Virus record (IMG/VR): IMGVR_UViG_3300046460_000186
Coordinates: 1-24,502 of that record
Direction: 5' to 3' (one strand)
From: a virus
Length of the DNA: 24,502 bases
Part shown: piece after piece, positions 1-9,456 of the stretch
How the letters are laid out: each line of letters begins with the position of its first letter
How positions within the stretch are numbered: the first letter of the stretch is position 1
Notes under the pieces: generated by a model
Seen by the model: the letters and a program-made list of their open reading frames with translations, nothing else
The model's database searches: none
Told to the model about the DNA's origin: nothing
Made by a program: the position numbers and the translations under genes

Positions 1-516
1 ACCTACAATGTTGGATGCGCCCACGATAACCGCGTTCAGCCCGTAGGTGTCGATATTGTAACGCTCAAGCATCGTCACTATCCCGCGCGGTGTACACGGA
101 CGCAGACGCGGTGCACGTTGGCACAGACGACCGACGTTATACGGATGGAAGCCGTCTACGTCTTTGTCCGGCGCAATGCGTTCCAGCACCTTCACGTTAT
201 CAATGCCCGCAGGCAGCGGAAGCTGCACCAGAATGCCGTCGATGGTGTCGTCAGCGTTCAGGGTGTCGATAAGCTCCAGCAGTTCGGCTTCGAGGGTGGT
301 TTCCGGCAGATCGTAAGAGCGGGAGAGGAAGCCCACTTCTTCGCACGCTTTGCGTTTGCTGCCGACGTAAATTTGCGACGCAGGATTGCTGCCGACCAGC
401 ACTACGGCTAATCCAGGGGCGCGTTTTCCGGCGGAAATTCTCGCCTTCACTTTTTCCGCGACCTCAGAGCGTACCTGCTGCGCAATCGTTTTACCGTCAA
501 TAATCTTTGCTGCCAT
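1..516 (-). CDS. folD: FolD, bifunctional methylenetetrahydrofolate dehydrogenase / cyclohydrolase (partial, N-terminal 172 codons)
   Basis: FolD interconverts 5,10-methylene-, methenyl- and 10-formyl-tetrahydrofolate in the cytosol, using NADP. The reading frame is open from an ATG at 516 to the left edge, so the last third is outside the window. The protein begins [15 protein letters not shown] and contains [10 protein letters not shown], the catalytic-lysine segment [22 protein letters not shown] and [15 protein letters not shown]. It ends at the edge in [10 protein letters not shown], the start of the NADP-binding loop. All these blocks match the E. coli family member as remembered, with no frameshift. 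folD is the conserved left neighbour of the sfm/fim fimbrial cluster in E. coli and Salmonella and is transcribed away from it. Confidence 0.97.
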   Translation of the reverse strand, partial: MAAKIIDGKTIAQQVRSEVAEKVKARISAGKRAPGLAVVLVGSNPASQIYVGSKRKACEEVGFLSRSYDLPETTLEAELLELIDTLNADDTIDGILVQLPLPAGIDNVKVLERIAPDKDVDGFHPYNVGRLCQRAPRLRPCTPRGIVTMLERYNIDTYGLNAVIVGASNIVG

Positions 517-876
517 CAGAGAGAAGATTCCGTCTGTCAGTGTCACAAGGGGGGATGGTCATATTTTGTCAGAAGCCGGGCGGGATGTCAGTCACCGTTT
601 GCGTTTTTCTGGCGAGCTCACCGCCTGGCAGACCAAACCCCTGTTGTTTTTAGGCCTTTTCTTGTGTGTCATTATTTACGTAGTCATTTCCTAAATAATA
701 ATAGGACGTAACTGAAGACGATCGCAGCGTTTATACGTATTTTGCATCAGGTGAATTGTTTAATTTATGACTACTGCCGGAAAGCCTATTTTTGGTCAGT
801 GTTGAAGGAACGACGAAACTTATTTTCGGATAGTTTCTTCGCCGTAAATAATTAGATAAATCATCAAGGAAAAATC
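517..876. other. folD-fimA intergenic region (divergent promoters)
   Basis: These 360 bases separate two divergently transcribed genes and hold no convincing gene. The right half is AT-rich and should contain the fimA promoter and activator sites. I could not assign a -35/-10 pair with confidence. I saw no pair of 9-base inverted repeats like those bounding the E. coli fimS switch and no recombinase gene nearby, which fits FimZ/FimY control rather than phase inversion. A Shine-Dalgarno AAGGA precedes the fimA ATG by 6 bases. An open frame at 386-694 overlaps folD antisense and is treated as a shadow. Confidence 0.6.
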
Positions 877-1428
877 ATGAAAGTAAGCAAAATTGCTGCG
901 TCTCTGGTGGCATCGCTGGGTCTGTTTGTTGGCGCAGCCAATGCCGACACCACCACCGTTAACGGCGGTAACGTGCATTTTAAAGGTGAACTGGTGAACG
1001 CAGCCTGTGCGGTCAGCACTGACTCTTCCAACCAGGAAGTGAAGCTGGGCCAGTACCGCACGGCGTCTTTCGCTAAAACCGGTGATACCTCTGCCAAAAT
1101 CCCTTTCAGCATCGTGCTGAATGACTGCGACCCAACCGTCGCGGCAACCGCAGCCGTCGCCTTTACCGGTCAGATTGATGCGAAAGACAACACCCTGCTG
1201 GCAGTCGCTTCCAGCGACAACGCCGATACTGCAACCGGCGTCGGCATTGAAATCCTGGATACTTCTTCCGCGACGCTGGCTCCAAACGGCGCCACGTTCT
1301 CTACCGCGCAGAACCTGGTAGAAGGCACCAACACCCTGCGCTTCACCGCGCGTTACAAAGCCACCGCTGACACCACCGCACCGGGCCAGGCTAACGCTGA
1401 CGCTACCTTCGTAATGAAATACGAGTAA
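877..1428 (+). CDS. fimA: FimA, type 1 fimbria major pilin
   Basis: The major structural subunit, polymerised on the cell surface by donor-strand exchange after secretion to the periplasm. The 183-residue protein has a signal peptide ending GAANA before mature DTTTVNGG. It has the pilin disulfide pair Cys44 (LVNAACAV) and Cys84 (LNDCDP), the conserved block LGQYRTASF, and the typical C-terminal strand with penultimate Tyr (FVMKYE). Sequence blocks such as [23 protein letters not shown] and [18 protein letters not shown] are Salmonella FimA-like. It is the first gene of the operon. A weak hairpin terminator downstream (1457-1478) would let FimA be made in excess over the assembly proteins, as is usual for chaperone-usher operons. 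Confidence 0.95.
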   Translation: MKVSKIAASLVASLGLFVGAANADTTTVNGGNVHFKGELVNAACAVSTDSSNQEVKLGQYRTASFAKTGDTSAKIPFSIVLNDCDPTVAATAAVAFTGQIDAKDNTLLAVASSDNADTATGVGIEILDTSSATLAPNGATFSTAQNLVEGTNTLRFTARYKATADTTAPGQANADATFVMKYE

Positions 1429-1456
1429 GCCTCAGTCGCGCTCAGGATGAGCCTTG

Positions 1457-1478
1457 CCTCAAGGATGAGGACCTTTTT
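1457..1478 (+). terminator. weak hairpin and T-run after fimA (attenuator candidate)
   Basis: CCTCA-AGGA-TGAGG forms a 5-bp stem followed by ACC and TTTTT. A second small hairpin, GCTCA-GGA-TGAGC, lies just before it at 1440-1452. The stems are short, so partial termination is the most that can be proposed. The position between the major pilin and the rest of the operon fits an attenuator. Confidence 0.35.
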
Positions 1479-1499
1479 CAGAGCTCCCGGGAATCTATC

Positions 1500-2045
1500 A
1501 TGATACGGACGTTGCCACTGCTGGCATTGATATTCGGCGCGGCTTCCCCGGCCTTCGCGCACACGGTGGTGGTCGATGGCGGGCGCGTTCAGCTGCGCGG
1601 CGAACTGGTCAACAGCGCCTGCGTCGTGGCCCCCGAAAGCCAGGATTTACGCGTGGAAATGGGGCAATACCGCAGCAATACTTTCGGCGACGTGGGCAGT
1701 TACTCCACCGTTACCGTGCCATTCACGCTGCGCCTCGTGGAGTGCCGCCGCGATGTTGCAAGCCAGGTGGGCATGAGCTTTCAGGGATTGAGCCCAGCGG
1801 AAGATCCGCAGGTTTTTGTTGCCTCATCAAAGGCCAGCGGCAGGCCAGGAGAAAGCGGTTTAGGGCTGGCACTCTTTAATACCCAACAGCAGCTTATTAT
1901 TCCAAATGCACCGCCCGATAATTATTTACCGATAACCGCTGAGGAAATGACGTTTCATTTTAGCGCGCGTTATCGTGTTATTTCATTACCGCTCGTACCA
2001 GGGAATTTACTCACTGACGTCTGGTTTACCCTCGTTTATCCCTAA
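1500..2045 (+). CDS. fimI: FimI, fimbrial protein
   Basis: A pilin-like protein encoded between fimA and the chaperone gene. The 181-residue product has a signal peptide ending SPAFA before HTVVVDGG. Its mature part parallels Fim[12 protein letters not shown] (first Cys), [20 protein letters not shown] (second Cys), HFSARYRV, and a C-terminal beta strand ending in VYP. In E. coli FimI is needed for stable anchoring or termination of the rod at the usher; that role is assumed here from position and similarity. The start is the ATG at 1500, which has only a weak GGGA upstream. It lies 71 bases after fimA and 43 bases before fimC. Confidence 0.9.
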   Translation: MIRTLPLLALIFGAASPAFAHTVVVDGGRVQLRGELVNSACVVAPESQDLRVEMGQYRSNTFGDVGSYSTVTVPFTLRLVECRRDVASQVGMSFQGLSPAEDPQVFVASSKASGRPGESGLGLALFNTQQQLIIPNAPPDNYLPITAEEMTFHFSARYRVISLPLVPGNLLTDVWFTLVYP

Positions 2046-2088
2046 CTATCAGACGCTGTCAGAAAATAAGAAAACAGGTAACTGGGTT

Positions 2089-2781
2089 ATGATCCGCTTA
2101 ATTAAAAACACACTTTTTTTGTCGATGCTGATGTTCGTCAATGCGCTACCCGTGCAGGCGGCGGGCGGTATTGCGCTGGGCGCGACCCGGGTGATTTACC
2201 CCGCTGACGCCAAACAAACCTCACTGGCGCTGAGCAACAGCAACAAGCAGGAGCGTTATCTGATTAACGCGTGGATTGAAAACGCCACCGGTCAGAAAGA
2301 AAAAACCTTCGTCATCACGCCGCCGCTGTTCGTCAGCGAGCCCAATAGCGAAAACACGCTGCGCATTATTTATGCCGGGCCAACTCTGGCCACAGACCGG
2401 GAATCGCTGTTTTATCTGAACGTTAAAGCGATCCCGTCGATGGATAAAAACAACGGCGAAAACAACAACGTGTTACAGCTGGCGATCCTGTCACGCATCA
2501 AGCTGTTCGTTCGTCCCAATAAACTCGAGACGCAGCCGTTGCAGGCTCTCGACACGCTGGCGTTTACCCGCAGCGGTTCAGCCATCAGCATCAATAATCC
2601 TTCGCCGTATTTCATCACGCTGGTCAATTTACAGATGGGCGGCAAGAAGCTCGACAACGTGATGGTTGCGCCAAAAACCAGCGCCACGGTGACGCTGCCT
2701 GCAGGGGCGCAGGGCGCACTGAGCTGGCAGAGCGTGAATGACTACGGGGCAATTACTCCGGCTCGTCGCGTGAATCTGTAA
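2089..2781 (+). CDS. fimC: FimC, periplasmic fimbrial chaperone
   Basis: A PapD-family chaperone that binds and folds pilin subunits in the periplasm by donor-strand complementation and delivers them to the usher. The 230-residue product starts [12 protein letters not shown] and has a signal peptide ending LPVQA. The G1/A1 core shows [10 protein letters not shown], whose Arg anchors the subunit C-terminus. The signature NVKAIPSMD is followed by [15 protein letters not shown], which carries the second anchoring Lys and the alternating hydrophobic G1 strand. The C-terminal domain contains NPSPYFITL and NDYGAITP. The ATG at 2089 is chosen because it gives a proper signal peptide; the frame is open upstream into fimI. 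The stop overlaps the fimD start (TAATG). Confidence 0.95.
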   Translation: MIRLIKNTLFLSMLMFVNALPVQAAGGIALGATRVIYPADAKQTSLALSNSNKQERYLINAWIENATGQKEKTFVITPPLFVSEPNSENTLRIIYAGPTLATDRESLFYLNVKAIPSMDKNNGENNNVLQLAILSRIKLFVRPNKLETQPLQALDTLAFTRSGSAISINNPSPYFITLVNLQMGGKKLDNVMVAPKTSATVTLPAGAQGALSWQSVNDYGAITPARRVNL

Positions 2782-5372
2782 TGAATGCCTTTCCTCACGC
2801 CGAACACTCCAGGCGCTGGCCGCGCCTGAAACTGCTGACCCTTGCCTTGTCCGGCGTGTCGTTTGCGTCCGGCGTGCAGGCGGAAAGTTACTTTAACCCT
2901 TCGTTCCTGTCCGATGATGCGGCGGGCGTGGCGGATTTGTCGCGCTTCGAAAAAGGCAATAAGCAGCCCGCCGGGGTATATCGGGTCGATATCTGGCGCA
3001 ACGATGAGTTCGTCGGCTCGCAGGATTTAACTTTTACGCCCGCCGAAGGCACACCGCCTGCCGCCGGAGGCTTAGCCCCGTGCCTGACGCCAGCGCTGCT
3101 CAAGCGCCTGGGCGTCAACACTGCGGCGTTTCCTGCGTTGGCGAAAGAGGCGCTTGAAGCCTGCGTAGCGCTGGAGAAAGCGATCCCGGGAACGGAAATC
3201 GCCTTCGACTTTGCGGCGCTCAAGCTCAATATCAGCCTGCCGCAGGTGGCGATGTTCAACAGCGCACGCGGCTATATTCCCCCCGAAGAGTGGGATGAAG
3301 GCATTCCGGCGCTGTTGGCAAACTACAGTTTTAGCGGCAATCGCGGCAGCGACGATGACAGCTACTTTTTGAGCCTGACCAGCGGGGCCAATTACGGCCC
3401 GTGGCGGCTGCGTAACAGCGGTACCTGGACCTATTCCGACAACAATAACCAGAAAGAAAACCGCTGGCGCAATGTCGCCACCTGGGTACAGCGCTCGATT
3501 GTGCCGTGGAAAAGCGAACTGGTCATGGGCGACAGCAACACCGGCAGCGATGTGTTCGACAGCGTCGGCTTTCGCGGGGCGCGCCTCTATTCTTCCGACA
3601 GCATGTATCCCGACAGCATGCAGGGCTTCGCGCCGACGGTGCGTGGCATCGCCCGCACGCCAGCCAAAATCACCATTCGCCAGAACGGCTATGTGGTCTA
3701 TCAGAGCTATGTCCAAAGCGGGGCGTTCGCCATCAGCGATCTGAACCCGACCTCTTCGAGCGGCGACCTTGAAGTGACCATCGACGAAAAAGACGGTAGC
3801 CAGCAGCGCTACACCGTGCCGTACTCGTCGGTGCCGCTGCTGCAACGTGAAGGTCGCTGGAAGTACGACCTGGTGGCGGGGGATTACCGTTCCGGCAACA
3901 ACCAGCAGGAAACGCCTTTCTTTGCGCAGGGCACGGTGATCACCGGTCTGAACGATGGCTACACGGTGTACGGCGGCACGCAGCTGGCGGAAAACTACAC
4001 CGCCGTTGCGCTGGGCCTGGGGAAAAACCTCGGTGACTGGGGCGCGGTATCGCTGGATATTACCCACGCGCACAGTCGGCTGGTGGACGACAGCACCCAC
4101 GACGGGCAATCGCTGCGTTTCCTGTACGCCAAATCCCTGAACACCTATGGCACTAACTTCCAGCTGCTCGGTTATCGCTACTCAACCAAAGGCTTCTTCA
4201 CTCTCGACGATACGACGTGGAAGAACATGAGCGGCTACCAGTACAGCGATAAGGAAACTGACGATGACGGCGTGCCGGACATCATCAGCTATCACAACCT
4301 GACGCAGAATAAAAAAGGCCGCTTCCAGGCCAACATTTCGCAATCGCTCGGCGATTACGGCTCGCTGTATCTTTCCGGCAGCGAGCAAACCTATTGGGGC
4401 TCAGACGACACCAACACCTGGTATCAGGTGGGCTATTCCGGCGGCTGGCGCGGGGTGAGCTATTCGGTGTCGATGTCGTGGAACCGCTCGATTGGGATTC
4501 CGGGCACCGATCAGATTGCCTCCTTTAACCTCTCCGTGCCATTCAGCCTGTTCAGCCACGGCGCAGCACGCCGCAATTCCGCGTTCGACCGTGCCTATGC
4601 CACCGTTTCCGCCAGCCGCAACAGCGACGGGGACAACAGCTGGCAGAGCGGCGTCAGCGGCACGTTGCTGGACGGAAACAACCTCAGCTACAGCGTGACA
4701 CAAGGCAGCACCAGCGGCCAGGGCTACACCGGCAGCGCCAGCGCCAACTGGCAGGCGACGTACGGCACGCTGAGCGGCGCCTACAACTATGACCGCGACC
4801 AGCACTCCCTGAACTGGCAGGCATCCGGCGGCATTCTGGCCCACGCCGATGGCGTCACGTTCAGCCAGCCATTGGGCGATACCAATGTGCTGATCAAAGC
4901 GCCGGGCGCGAGCGGGGTCAGTATCGAAAACCAGACCGGGGTCAAAACTGACTGGCGCGGTTACGCGGTGATGCCATATGCCACCGTCTATCGCTACAAC
5001 CGCATCGCGCTCGACACCAACACCATGAGCAACAGCACCGACGTCGAAAACAACGTCAGCAGCGTGGTGCCGACCGAAGGCGCAGTAGTGCGGGCGACGT
5101 TTGATACGCGTATTGGCGTAAGGGCGTTAATCACCGTGCGTCGCGGCGCACAGCCGGTGCCGTTTGGGGCCATCGTCCGGGAAGCAGCCAGCGGCGTCAC
5201 CAGCATGGTGGGCGACGACGGACAAATCTACCTAAGTGGTTTGCCGCTCAGCGGTGAGCTGTTGATTCAGTGGGGCGAAGGCCCGGGCGCGCAGTGTCGC
5301 GCTCGCTACTCGCTCCCGGAAAAGAGCCTGCAACAGGCGATCACGCTCACGGAGGTTCGCTGTGATCAATAA
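2781..5372 (+). CDS. fimD: FimD, outer-membrane fimbrial usher
   Basis: The usher is the outer-membrane pore that recruits chaperone-subunit complexes and catalyses pilus assembly. The 863-residue length is normal for the family. It has an N-terminal signal peptide of about 34 residues ending SGVQA, followed by the chaperone-binding N-domain starting ESYFNPSFL. The usher signature [18 protein letters not shown] precedes the plug region ([12 protein letters not shown]). A 24-strand barrel follows, then C-terminal domains with [26 protein letters not shown] and a terminal Cys pair (GAQCRARY and VRCDQ). The start codon overlaps the fimC stop, and the end overlaps the GTG start of fimH by 11 bases, indicating translational coupling. 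Large antisense frames across this gene are shadows. Confidence 0.97.
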   Translation: MNAFPHAEHSRRWPRLKLLTLALSGVSFASGVQAESYFNPSFLSDDAAGVADLSRFEKGNKQPAGVYRVDIWRNDEFVGSQDLTFTPAEGTPPAAGGLAPCLTPALLKRLGVNTAAFPALAKEALEACVALEKAIPGTEIAFDFAALKLNISLPQVAMFNSARGYIPPEEWDEGIPALLANYSFSGNRGSDDDSYFLSLTSGANYGPWRLRNSGTWTYSDNNNQKENRWRNVATWVQRSIVPWKSELVMGDSNTGSDVFDSVGFRGARLYSSDSMYPDSMQGFAPTVRGIARTPAKITIRQNGYVVYQSYVQSGAFAISDLNPTSSSGDLEVTIDEKDGSQQRYTVPYSSVPLLQREGRWKYDLVAGDYRSGNNQQETPFFAQGTVITGLNDGYTVYGGTQLAENYTAVALGLGKNLGDWGAVSLDITHAHSRLVDDSTHDGQSLRFLYAKSLNTYGTNFQLLGYRYSTKGFFTLDDTTWKNMSGYQYSDKETDDDGVPDIISYHNLTQNKKGRFQANISQSLGDYGSLYLSGSEQTYWGSDDTNTWYQVGYSGGWRGVSYSVSMSWNRSIGIPGTDQIASFNLSVPFSLFSHGAARRNSAFDRAYATVSASRNSDGDNSWQSGVSGTLLDGNNLSYSVTQGSTSGQGYTGSASANWQATYGTLSGAYNYDRDQHSLNWQASGGILAHADGVTFSQPLGDTNVLIKAPGASGVSIENQTGVKTDWRGYAVMPYATVYRYNRIALDTNTMSNSTDVENNVSSVVPTEGAVVRATFDTRIGVRALITVRRGAQPVPFGAIVREAASGVTSMVGDDGQIYLSGLPLSGELLIQWGEGPGAQCRARYSLPEKSLQQAITLTEVRCDQ

Positions 5373-6369
5373 AGTCTTCACCGTTTTACTGCTGGGGTGC
5401 GCGATGGCGTCTACCCCGGCGATGGCCACGGTTTGCCGCAACGCGAACGGGGTGGCATCGGACGTGTTTTACGATTTGACCGATACCTTTACCAGTGCCA
5501 ACAACCAGGTTGGGCAGGTGGTCACACTCAGCCAAAAATCCGGCTGGGTGGGGGTGAATGCCATCTGTCCGAGTGGCACCACGGGCACCACTACCAAACG
5601 CAGCTACGTCTCCCCTTTCCCGGTGGTCAGCACCGAGAATGGCTTTAAGTACCTAAAATTGAATGATTATCTCGACGGCGCGATGCAGATAACCGACAGC
5701 TCCGCTGGCGTCTTTTATCCGCCACAGAATTACATCCAAATGGGCTCACACCCGAATGTGCCGAAGCAAAAAACGTTTCCAGTGAATGATTCGAAGCTGG
5801 TGTTCCGCCTGAAGGTGACGCGACGCTTTATCAACATGGTGGTTATCCCGAAACAGACCATGTTTAACGTCTACGTGACTACAACCAGCGCCGACCCGCT
5901 TACCACGCCGGTGTACACCATCAGCTACAGCGGCACCATCAACGTGCCGCAAACCTGTGAAATCAACGCGGGGACCGTGGTGCAGTTCGATTTTGGCGAT
6001 ATCGGCGCCTCGCTGTTTAGTCAGGCGGGAGCTGGAAACCGTCCGGCGAACATCCCGGCGCAGCAGAAAACCATCGGCATCAAATGCACCAACGTAGAAT
6101 CGCAGGCCTATCTCACCATGCGCGTGGAGGCGGAAAAATCGCAGGGTAATGCGATGGTGTCGGATAACCCGGATTTAGGCTTTATCGTCTCCGACAGCAG
6201 TGGAAATCCGCTCACGCCGAACAACATTAACAGCAAAATCCCGTTCCGCCTGGACGGCAGCGCCCAGGCGCAGGTGGGGATCCGCGCCTGGCCAGTCAGT
6301 ATCACCGGCAACAAGCCTGCGGAAGGGAAATTTACCGCCCGGGGCTATTTGCGCGTGGACTATGACTAG
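5362..6369 (+). CDS. fimH: FimH, type 1 fimbria tip adhesin
   Basis: A two-domain mannose-type adhesin exposed at the fimbrial tip. The 335 residues begin at a GTG at 5362 preceded by GGAGG six bases upstream, inside the end of fimD. The signal peptide ends TPAMA, leaving mature TVCRNANG. The N-terminal lectin domain has a Cys pair (TVCRN and NAICPSG). The pilin domain has its own pair (PQTCEINAG and GIKCTNVES) and ends in GYLRVDYD. Long blocks such as [10 protein letters not shown]-like text, [27 protein letters not shown] and VSDNPDLGF match Salmonella FimH as remembered rather than the E. coli protein. Binding specificity cannot be read from the sequence. Confidence 0.95.
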   Translation: MINKVFTVLLLGCAMASTPAMATVCRNANGVASDVFYDLTDTFTSANNQVGQVVTLSQKSGWVGVNAICPSGTTGTTTKRSYVSPFPVVSTENGFKYLKLNDYLDGAMQITDSSAGVFYPPQNYIQMGSHPNVPKQKTFPVNDSKLVFRLKVTRRFINMVVIPKQTMFNVYVTTTSADPLTTPVYTISYSGTINVPQTCEINAGTVVQFDFGDIGASLFSQAGAGNRPANIPAQQKTIGIKCTNVESQAYLTMRVEAEKSQGNAMVSDNPDLGFIVSDSSGNPLTPNNINSKIPFRLDGSAQAQVGIRAWPVSITGNKPAEGKFTARGYLRVDYD

Positions 6370-6379
6370 GGGCCTGCCG

Positions 6380-6904
6380 ATGAAATCACTCTATCTGTGG
6401 CTGGCCATGCTGGCCGCGACGGCGATGAGCCACGGTGCGCGGGCCGATAACGCGCTGGGGGCAGTGAACATCGAGCTGTTTGGCAACGTGGTGGATTACA
6501 GCTGCGTGGTGGAAGCGAGCGACAGTGACAAATCCGTCGAGCTGGGGCGCTGGGCAACCAAACAGCTGCGCAACGCCGGAAGCACCACATCGGTGACGCC
6601 TTTCACATTGAGCCTGACTGGCTGCCCGCCGGGTTCGGCGTCGATAACCTTTGGCGGCAAAGCCGATGACGACGATCCCACGCTGCTTGGGTTGAATGGC
6701 ACCAGTAATGCCACACGGGTGGCGGTGGAAATCCGCGACGCCGACCGCAGCCGTCTGCCTTTACAGCAGGCGAGCCGCGAAGTCGCCGTCGATGCGTTGG
6801 GCAACGCCACGCTGCAGTTTTACGCCAACTACATTGCGACAGCCGATAATCCGCAGCCCGGTAAGGCCGATGCCGACGCCACGTTCATGATTAACTACAA
6901 TTAA
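6380..6904 (+). CDS. fimF: FimF, minor fimbrial adaptor
   Basis: A minor pilin that links the adhesin to the rod. From the ATG at 6380 the product is 174 residues with a signal peptide ending GARA before DNALGAVNIELFG. Cysteines occur in VDYSCVVEASDS and LTGCPPGSA. The C-terminal half contains RLPLQQASREVAVDA, LQFYANYIATADNPQPGKA and the terminal strand ATFMINYN. Upstream in-frame codons lie inside fimH and would destroy the signal peptide, so 6380 is preferred. AGGGG lies about 8 bases before it. It is the last gene of the plus-strand operon and faces fimZ. Confidence 0.93.
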   Translation: MKSLYLWLAMLAATAMSHGARADNALGAVNIELFGNVVDYSCVVEASDSDKSVELGRWATKQLRNAGSTTSVTPFTLSLTGCPPGSASITFGGKADDDDPTLLGLNGTSNATRVAVEIRDADRSRLPLQQASREVAVDALGNATLQFYANYIATADNPQPGKADADATFMINYN

Positions 6905-6913
6905 TATCAACAT

Positions 6914-6942
6914 GCCGCGCCCGTTATTTTAACGGGCGCGGC
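6914..6942. terminator. long hairpin between convergent fimF and fimZ
   Basis: A perfect 13-bp GC-rich inverted repeat (GCCGCGCCCGTTA / TAACGGGCGCGGC) with a three-base loop sits between the fimF stop and the fimZ stop. There is no clear T-run on either side. Its position between two convergent genes makes a bidirectional transcription barrier the simplest reading. Confidence 0.7.
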
Positions 6943-6950
6943 GCATTCTC

Positions 6951-7583
6951 CTAAACCAGCTCGTGGGATTTTGCGTAGTCAATCAATTCAACAATGGTAT
7001 GTACGCCAAGTTTGGAGAAAATATTTGATTTATGCGCGCTGATTGTTTTGTTACTGAGCAAAAGCTGATCGGCTATTTCTTTATTTGTCAGACCATTGAC
7101 CAGATAGCGCAGCACCGTCACTTCACGATTTGAAAGCGGAAGTTCGTTCAATTCTCCGCGCCTTGCTGGATTGTTACTGAGAAAGTTCAGGGTATCCGCC
7201 GGGAAGAAAGAATAACCTGCCAGCAGCATGTCCACTGCTTTATAGATGTCATTGTGATCCTTTCGTTTACTGACAAAACCATTGGCGCCCGCGCGGATCG
7301 CCCGTCCGGCATAATAATTTTCCGACTTCGATGATAAAAACAAAACCTTGGTTTTTGGGCTGATGTCATGGATCCGTTTGAGCAGTGAAAAACCATCGGT
7401 ACCAGGCAGTTCTATGTCGACGATAACCAGGTCTGTTTCGTTTTTTCGTACATAATCAATAACTTCTTTTCCATCGTCCGATTTAAGGACGACGCGAATC
7501 TGGCTATTCTTTTGCAACAGAACCTCTATCGACATCCTGACGATAGGTTGTTCATCCATAATAACAACGGAAGCAGGTTTCAT
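6951..7583 (-). CDS. fimZ: FimZ, NarL-type response regulator activating fimbrial genes
   Basis: A DNA-binding response regulator that in Salmonella activates the fimA promoter. The 210-residue protein has an N-terminal receiver domain with acidic pocket residues near Asp10, the phospho-acceptor Asp56 (VIVDIELPG) and a conserved Lys in GFVSKRKD. A C-terminal LuxR-type helix-turn-helix from about residue 145 contains LSNREVTVLRYLVNG, TNKEIADQL, LSNKTISAHK and IFSKLGV. The ATG at 7583 has GAGGAAT about six bases upstream. No cognate kinase is encoded nearby. It is convergent with fimF and followed leftward by the hairpin at 6914-6942. Confidence 0.95.
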   Translation of the reverse strand: MKPASVVIMDEQPIVRMSIEVLLQKNSQIRVVLKSDDGKEVIDYVRKNETDLVIVDIELPGTDGFSLLKRIHDISPKTKVLFLSSKSENYYAGRAIRAGANGFVSKRKDHNDIYKAVDMLLAGYSFFPADTLNFLSNNPARRGELNELPLSNREVTVLRYLVNGLTNKEIADQLLLSNKTISAHKSNIFSKLGVHTIVELIDYAKSHELV

Positions 7584-8482
7584 TTTCTATTCCTCAGATT
7601 ATGTATTCAGTTGTGCTGAGTTTGGAGAGAACTTCATTGCCAGCGTCGGCATGCATTTGTCTCATTTTGGGACACCCGGTTACGCCCTAAAGGTCAACGT
7701 CCAGGGTGAGAGAAAACACAATATCTGGCTGGCAGGCCATTCGTTTGTAAAAAACGGTGGGTTGCATCAGTTCTTTCTGATGCTTGCTTATTTGTGGACT
7801 GCTGTGATCAGCGTTTCCTTTTTTGAGTTACGACAAAATCGTCGTCATTTACATATTATCCATAGATGATCTGGTTGTGGTTTTTGTTATTTATCTCAAC
7901 GGTGCCGATTATACCGTGTAACGTTTTAGGAAAAAGTCTGAGATTACGACAATTAACTTTACTAATTACGATGTTCTGTAGTGGATTGACCAGGAATTTT
8001 CTTTTGGGCCTAATTTCTGCGGTTTATCGATTTGCTGACGCTTAGTGTTTATGTAATAGCAAAAAACAAAACAAGCGACTGCTTGTTGTGTGGTTGTTAA
8101 ATTAATTGCGAATTGTGATGTTACGCCGAGTGTAGCGATACGGAAAAAAATGCTGACTGGATAACGAGTTAGAGGAAACTATTAGTTTAGCTTAGGGGTT
8201 TTTTGCCTGTGTCGCTCACCCGTCGTTTGTCCTGCCAGACGGGTGCGGAAAGGGGGTTGGTTTGTCGGTTAGCTCACATTATGCTCGAACAAATCACCGA
8301 CGATGGTGAAGTTTATTCATTTGGTGTAGAGATAAATTCCATGATTTGTATCTGCTATGGTGATTAATCTCGCCCGGTAGACATTCTTAGGAATAGTTGT
8401 AATTGTTTGTTTTTGGTTAAAAAATTACCGTTTATTAACGTTAATTTAAGTAATTTCTTAAAATCGGCCCGACTTCAGCAGG
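7584..8482. other. AT-rich fimZ-fimY intergenic region
   Basis: About 900 bases without a gene I can support. The base composition is markedly more AT-rich than the fim genes, with many A and T runs and a 12-base palindrome ATTAACGTTAAT at 8434-8445. It must contain the fimZ promoter (minus strand, near 7600-7800) and the region downstream of fimY. AT-rich DNA here would suit H-NS-type silencing, but that is inference. A 72-codon frame at 7651-7869 lacks a good ribosome site and recognisable features, so it is not called. Confidence 0.6.
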
Positions 8483-9199
8483 TTATCCCGAGTGATGCGT
8501 GTCCCGAATGGCCCCTACGCGCTGAAGCAGGCGCAGCAGCTGGTGGCGGTGATTTAGCCGCAGCAGCGCTAATACGCAGCCGACACGGTAGATAATCCTG
8601 TGATAAGGACGAACCTGCAGGCGAGCGATATGGCATAAGGTGTAGCCTTTAGACATCAACATCAGCACGCTCCACTCTTTGGCTTTGAACAAACGGGGCT
8701 GCAGAGGCTGTACCTGACTCTGGAGGTGAAGCGCATCGCGCGCCTGTAACAGTGCCAGGCGTTTGTTAAGTACCCGACAATGGCAGGCCAACTGAAGAAA
8801 CTGTTGCGCACCCGGGTCGACTTCAGGGGTGATCAGCACGATGTCCAGCGCCGGAGACTTTTGCTGCAACAGTCGCAGGCGATCCAGAAGCGTTATCACG
8901 GCCAGGCTCTGACCTTCGAGATCGATAATCAGACCGAGAGGGTGCGTCAGGCGAACCACGTCCAGCGCCTCGTCGATATCGTCGAAGATGCGACACAGGC
9001 ACAGGGGAACGGGGCTGTGACGAAAGCCATTGGCAAGATAGCGGTCGCGCGTCACCAGAATGTGGTACTCGCAATAGCGTGCCGTGTGGTTGAGCAGGTC
9101 GCTGCGCTCAACCAGCGCGTTATGGGGCAGGGGAAGCGTGTGCCCCTGAAATTCCATGATATTTCGCCGTCGCCTTTCCCTGCGTAGCATCACGCGCAT
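8483..9199 (-). CDS. fimY: FimY, LuxR-like fimbrial regulator
   Basis: FimY acts with FimZ to switch on type 1 fimbriae in Salmonella. From the ATG at 9199, which has GGAGGG seven bases upstream, the product is 238 residues, close to the usual ~240. An upstream in-frame ATG at 9229 lacks such a site. The N-terminal part contains VERSDLLNHTARY, LGLIIDLEGQ and IVLITPE, a receiver-like fold without a clear phospho-acceptor. The C-terminal part (FKAKEWSVLMLMSKGYTL, HIARL, RPYHRIIYR, LLRLLQR) resembles a LuxR helix-turn-helix. Codons 7 and 9 are AGG and codons 10-12 are CGA, CGG and CGA, a dense cluster of rare arginine codons. It sits beside tRNA-Arg(UCU). No fimW gene lies between fimY and the tRNA. 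Confidence 0.85.
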   Translation of the reverse strand: MRVMLRRERRRRNIMEFQGHTLPLPHNALVERSDLLNHTARYCEYHILVTRDRYLANGFRHSPVPLCLCRIFDDIDEALDVVRLTHPLGLIIDLEGQSLAVITLLDRLRLLQQKSPALDIVLITPEVDPGAQQFLQLACHCRVLNKRLALLQARDALHLQSQVQPLQPRLFKAKEWSVLMLMSKGYTLCHIARLQVRPYHRIIYRVGCVLALLRLNHRHQLLRLLQRVGAIRDTHHSG

Positions 9200-9391
9200 C
9201 GTTTCCCTCCGTCCTGTGACGTACTTCATTGTTGCTATAAGGGATATCTGAAGGTACCAGGCGTTGCTTAAACCGTAGCGGGATATTTCGTATAGGAAGG
9301 GGAGATTAACGCCAGTGCTTACGCTTTAATCATTTGATGGAGCAGTTTTTGGACGCAAAGGGGAAGATGAGGGCTTTGCAGGGAAAACCCA

Positions 9392-9419
9392 TTGACTCAT
9401 TGGCCTTAGACCGTATAAT
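9392..9419 (+). promoter_or_regulatory. argU/fimU promoter
   Basis: TTGACT at 9392-9397 and TATAAT at 9414-9419 are separated by 16 bases, a near-consensus sigma-70 promoter. A GC-rich discriminator (CCCGGCG) follows, as is typical of stringently controlled stable RNA genes. The tRNA starts about 37 bases after the -10 box. Confidence 0.88.
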
Positions 9420-9456
9420 TCCCGGCGTTCAACACCGCGAAGTTTACCTTCTCAGT

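Noticed and set aside
386-694. 102-codon plus-strand frame
   Set aside because: Its first 130 bases are antisense to folD and the rest covers the promoter spacer.
517-876. Invertible fim switch
   Set aside because: No flanking inverted repeats were found by eye and no fimB or fimE gene is present; the locus has the FimZ/FimY type of regulation.
3072-4109. 345-codon minus-strand frame
   Set aside because: It lies wholly antisense to fimD, in a GC-rich gene where such shadows are common. The predicted protein is rich in Val, Ala, Arg and His, and has no ribosome site or domain.
7651-7869. 72-codon plus-strand frame
   Set aside because: It has no ribosome site, no recognisable features and odd composition; it lies in the AT-rich spacer.
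8780-9187. 135-codon plus-strand frame
   Set aside because: It is antisense to fimY, which has a strong ribosome site and family similarity.
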